A DNA stretch of 64,000 nt. Origin: Erwinia tracheiphila. GTDB lineage: Bacteria; Pseudomonadota; Gammaproteobacteria; Enterobacterales; Enterobacteriaceae. The translations under genes were made by a program, and so were the position numbers. The notes under the pieces were generated by a model, which had not been told where the DNA came from, made no database searches, and saw only the letters and a program-made list of their open reading frames with translations. The stretch is taken from contig NZ_CP089932.1 of assembly GCF_021365465.1 (NCBI RefSeq), positions 3,348,001 to 3,412,000 on the forward strand, read 5' to 3'. This document shows positions 61,092 to 64,000 of the stretch, piece by piece (within the stretch, counting starts at the first letter, position 1; every line of letters begins with the position of its first letter).

Positions 61092-61931
61092 ATGACCGCA
61101 CTACAGCTCCCGTGCATCATATTTAAAACCCAAAAATGGATGGACGACTACGGCGCGAGTGATATGCGCTGCGGCGATCTGACCAAAGCACAGTTAAAAT
61201 CACAGTACCGGCTGGTGGATGTTTCCACCAGGGCCAACCCTTACACCCTGACGAAAATCACCCCGTTTACTCAGCCACAGTCTATGTTTTATGGCTCCCG
61301 TGGAGAAGGTGAGAAAATTACCCGTCAGCAGTGCGCGGCTATCCTGTTTGATGAATTCCGCAATTTATCGCGTTTGTTCTCGGTTTATGGCCCGTACAAA
61401 CACCTTATCGAACAGATGATCACCCATATGCAGAACGGCAACGGTTCGCCCTTCAGCAGTATGCACCTGGACAGGGCGCTGAGAGAACATATTCTCAGGG
61501 ATAACTCTGAGGGAAATAGTACCCGTCTGCTATTGGAAAAGGCTTTGAGCAAAAATATAGACTGGAATAATAAATATTATCCCGAAATAGAAAAGGGAAA
61601 ACTAAATGAAGCTATATCTCGCGGAAGGTTGCCAAAATTCGACAGATTCCAGGATAACTTTAACGGCATGGGTATAACTGTCCACGACACTTGGGCAACA
61701 CACATCACTATAAAATCGCTACAGGTTGATAATGACCGTTACCGGGCGGTGGTGCATTACAAAGTCCAAGATCACTTTGGCCTTGATGTTGACGATATTT
61801 CAAAATTCAAGTTCAACCAGTTCCGCTTCTTTCGTATCTGGTTTGTACTCCAGCGTTATAATCAGTTTGGTTTCAGGCCATTTATGACCAACATGGAAGC
61901 CACCATAGAAATTACTGGAGACCGAAAGTGA
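61092..61931 (+). CDS. DUF3289 family protein, copy B (intact)
   Basis: 279 residues, no signal peptide or membrane segment. Conserved regions are MDDYGASDMRCGDL (17-30), GEKITRQQCAAILFDEFR (73-90) and a C-terminal block from LPKFDRFQDN to TNMEATIEITG (180-276). Residues about 121-180 differ from copy A. The family is enterobacterial and of unknown function, and I recall it near secretion-system cargo. The stop overlaps the DUF943 start. Confidence 0.85.
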   Translation: MTALQLPCIIFKTQKWMDDYGASDMRCGDLTKAQLKSQYRLVDVSTRANPYTLTKITPFTQPQSMFYGSRGEGEKITRQQCAAILFDEFRNLSRLFSVYGPYKHLIEQMITHMQNGNGSPFSSMHLDRALREHILRDNSEGNSTRLLLEKALSKNIDWNNKYYPEIEKGKLNEAISRGRLPKFDRFQDNFNGMGITVHDTWATHITIKSLQVDNDRYRAVVHYKVQDHFGLDVDDISKFKFNQFRFFRIWFVLQRYNQFGFRPFMTNMEATIEITGDRK

Positions 61932-62395
61932 GAGTAAAAAATAAGAAAACTATGGCTTTGCTCTTCCTGGCTGGTTGCGTGTTGCCTGGCTACTGGCTTT
62001 GGTTGTCTCTGCGTCCAGTAGAGATTATCGCTATTCACCACGGAAGTAGTGGTTTCAGTGATATTCTGGTCACTAGTTTCCCGCCGACTGATAAAGGAAA
62101 AATCAACTGGTGGTTAAAAAATAAGAATATGTTAAAAAATAAATATGGTATTCCAAAACCTGATTCAGGTGGCTCTTTCTATCTCACTTTTTGGTTGTTT
62201 GGCGATGGTTACAAAGAAGAAGGAAAATATGACAGATTATGCTTTAAAGACATGCAGCCGCCTGTTAATTGCATAGAAAAAAACAGAGTATTTTCTGTAG
62301 AAACAGGTCGAAGCGATAATGTGTTTTTTACTGTAGATGATGCAATATATCGTATGAAAGAAAACGGGCAGATCGTAAAAGACGTATCCAATTAG
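61928..62395 (+). CDS. DUF943 family membrane-anchored protein, copy B
   Basis: 155 residues from a GTG at 61928 that overlaps the DUF3289 stop (GTGA). One N-terminal membrane segment (about 9-28) is followed by a periplasmic domain with KGKINWW and FGDGYKEEGKYDRLCF and a Cys pair. Compared with copy A the anchor is unchanged, while the periplasmic domain differs widely. Tight coupling to DUF3289 suggests the two work together. Confidence 0.84.
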   Translation: MRVKNKKTMALLFLAGCVLPGYWLWLSLRPVEIIAIHHGSSGFSDILVTSFPPTDKGKINWWLKNKNMLKNKYGIPKPDSGGSFYLTFWLFGDGYKEEGKYDRLCFKDMQPPVNCIEKNRVFSVETGRSDNVFFTVDDAIYRMKENGQIVKDVSN

Positions 62396-62574
62396 ACTTG
62401 CCGCCCTCGCGTAGAGACTGCAACAAAATCATCCCCGCTATCCGGCTTGCACCAGTCGTGTTGAAGTAGCAAAATGCTCAGGAGGCTATCTCGACGGAGA
62501 GAAAAGCGGCAACGCCTTACCGCCTGCCTCAATCCCTTTCAGTAAGGCGATTGCGTGTAAGGCGAACGTAGCAG

Positions 62575-63098
62575 ATGAAACCCGAACCAAAGCCCCTGAT
62601 TTATCCCTTTGAAAACCCTTCAATGACTGTTGGCCTCGCAGCGATCAATGCCACAGAACCACCTTTCAAGGTAGAACCTCGCCATCTTGACGCCTGGTTT
62701 AAGGAGGGCACTATAGCCCGTTATATGCTGATGGACGACCTACGGGAACTATGGAATCGTGAAGAGATCGGAGCGGTGTTCGATATGCTATTTGGAAAGG
62801 TCAAAAACTGTAAGCTGATTGCAAATTGTCGAACTGATATGGAGTGGAGCCGTGCAGAAGCAGGTGAGGCACCAACTTATGGTGTTTTTTGCATTGATAC
62901 CGCTGAAGCGCTCTACCTTGAAAATTGCGAAGAAAATCTCTCCACTGCTCGTAGCACCGATAAAGGGACAAGCCCCGCTGACTTCACGTCTTTCGATTTT
63001 CCAATGCCAGAACCGGTACTACCTCGCTACGAGGCACAGAAGATTTACGCAATGATCCACGGCCTTAACCTAACTGAAAGCGTAACGGAAGATAAAAA
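62575..63098 (+). pseudogene. Unrecognised protein, 3' end cut by IS26-like element
   Basis: About 175 residues starting MKPEPKPLIYPFENPSMTVG, acidic, no membrane segment, not recognised. The open frame runs on to 63150, but the last 16 residues are encoded by IS sequence. It begins where the right-hand module ends. The left-hand module has a different protein start at the same place. Confidence 0.6.
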
Positions 63099-63916
63099 GG
63101 CACTGTTGCAAAAATCTGGAGGTGATAAACTCATCGTCACCTTTTGCTGACGGAGCAGCACATGAATCCATTCAAAGGCCGGCATTTTCAGCGTGACATC
63201 ATCCTGTGGGCAGTGCGCTGGTACTGTAAATACGGCATCAGCTATCGTGAGCTGCAGGAAATGCTGGCCGAGCGCGGTGTCAACGTTGATCACTCCACGA
63301 TTTACCGCTGGGTTCAGCGTTATGCGCCTGAAATGGAAAAGCGGCTGCGCTGGTACTGGCGTAACCCTTCAGGGTTCTGCTCCTGGCATCTTGATGAAAC
63401 GTATATCAGAGTTAACGGCCGATGGGCATACTGTACCGTGCTGTTGACAGCAAAGGCCGCACCATCGATTTTTATCTTTCCCCGCGCCGTAACAGCAAAG
63501 CGGCATACCGGTTTCTGGGAAAGATTCTGAACAACGTGAAAGGCTGGCAGATCCCCCGCCTCATCAACACCGATAAAACCCCCACCTATAGTCGCGCCCT
63601 GGCGTTACTGAAGCGGGAAGGCCGGTGTCCGCCTGATGTTGAACACCGGCAGATTAAATACCGGAATAACGTCATTGAATGCGATCACGGCAAACTGAAA
63701 CGGATAATCGGTGCCACGCTGGGATTTAAATCCATGAAAACGGCATATGCCACCATCAGGGGGATTGAAGTCATGCGGGCATTGCGTAAAGGACAGGCGG
63801 AAAACTTTTACTACGGCCATCCTCTGGGCGAGATGCGTCTGGTGAGCAGGGTTTTTGAAATTTAAGGCATTTCTGTAATACAAAAGGTACAGCATCAAGA
63901 AATTTGCAACAGTGCC
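63099..63916 (+). mobile_element. IS6-family (IS26-like) element
   Basis: 818 bp bounded by perfect 14-bp inverted repeats, GGCACTGTTGCAAA and its complement. The flanks show no 8-bp duplication, as is common after IS26-type deletions. Confidence 0.93.
63162..63865 (+). pseudogene. IS6-family transposase, one-base frameshift
   Basis: It starts MNPFKGRHFQRDIILWAVRW. One base is missing near 63433 (after NGRWAY), and the rest (LYRAVDSKGRTIDFYLSPRR) is in another frame. The DDE residues (WHLDETYIRV, NTDKTPTY, and Glu in RNNVIECDHGKLKR) are all present. Confidence 0.9.
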
Positions 63917-64000
63917 AATAATTGTACATGCGGTCATGTTGCCGTCTGGGAATGTGAATTCAGCCACATCCTTAAAGCCCCTCTTAAAACAGTTAATGCC

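Noticed and set aside
63917..64000. Start of a further gene at the right edge
   Set aside because: Only 84 bases remain. A minus-strand frame reading AEFTFPDGNMTAC is open, but too short to assign.

Overview
The window is enterobacterial and fits the Erwinia/Pantoea group. The conserved backbone runs in the familiar enteric order: yfcD, yfcF, yfcH, (hisP remnant), ubiX, purF, cvpA, dedD, folC, accD, dedA, truA, usg, pdxB, flk, fabB, mnmC, yfcL, epmC, yfcA, mepA, aroC, prmB, smrB, sixA, (fadJ, fadI remnants), yfcZ, fadL, mlaA, then argW. The many insertion sequences, decayed prophage pieces and genes broken by one frameshift or nonsense codon suggest recent host restriction and genome decay. 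An Erwinia tracheiphila-like plant pathogen is my best guess. That name is an inference, not proven by the sequence.

Layout. 1-5.25 kb is mobile-element debris: IS91-family copies flank an omptin protease gene with an amber codon, and an IS1 sits in an ABC-transporter ATPase remnant. 5.26-37.2 kb is the housekeeping backbone, covering purine, folate, fatty-acid, pyridoxal and chorismate synthesis, tRNA modification and EF-P hydroxylation. Two kinds of change interrupt it. First, between accD and dedA (adjacent in E. coli) lies an A+T-rich islet encoding a protein with a eukaryotic-type RhoGAP domain, divergent from a secreted AroQ-type chorismate mutase. Second, hisP, mepA, fadJ and fadI are decayed. 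37.5-38.0 kb holds an orphan CcmH/NrfF-like protein.

38.6-45.5 kb is an IS cluster with readable termini: an IS407-type IS3 element with an IS4 inserted in its terminal repeat, an IS5-family pseudo-element, an intact IS481 and an ISL3 element. 45.5-57.5 kb is a decayed prophage with a DinI-like protein, a DUF1493 pair, tail fibre and assembly genes, gtrA/gtrB, and a broken integrase beside tRNA-Arg(CCT) (argW). A P4-type integrase broken by one amber codon lies on the other side of argW. Facing inverted copies of an antiQ / DUF3289 / DUF943 module (50.5-53 kb and 60.0-62.6 kb) flank this integrase region. Between them are a TumE/TumA-like toxin-antitoxin pair, two iteron-like clusters and IS256 and IS200 elements. 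The window ends in an IS26-like element.

Best candidates for undescribed biology: (1) the RhoGAP protein and its accD-dedA islet; (2) the overlapping DUF3289-DUF943 gene pair, whose two copies differ in matching variable patches; (3) paired triple-heptamer arrays exactly 100 bp apart that differ by one coordinated base.
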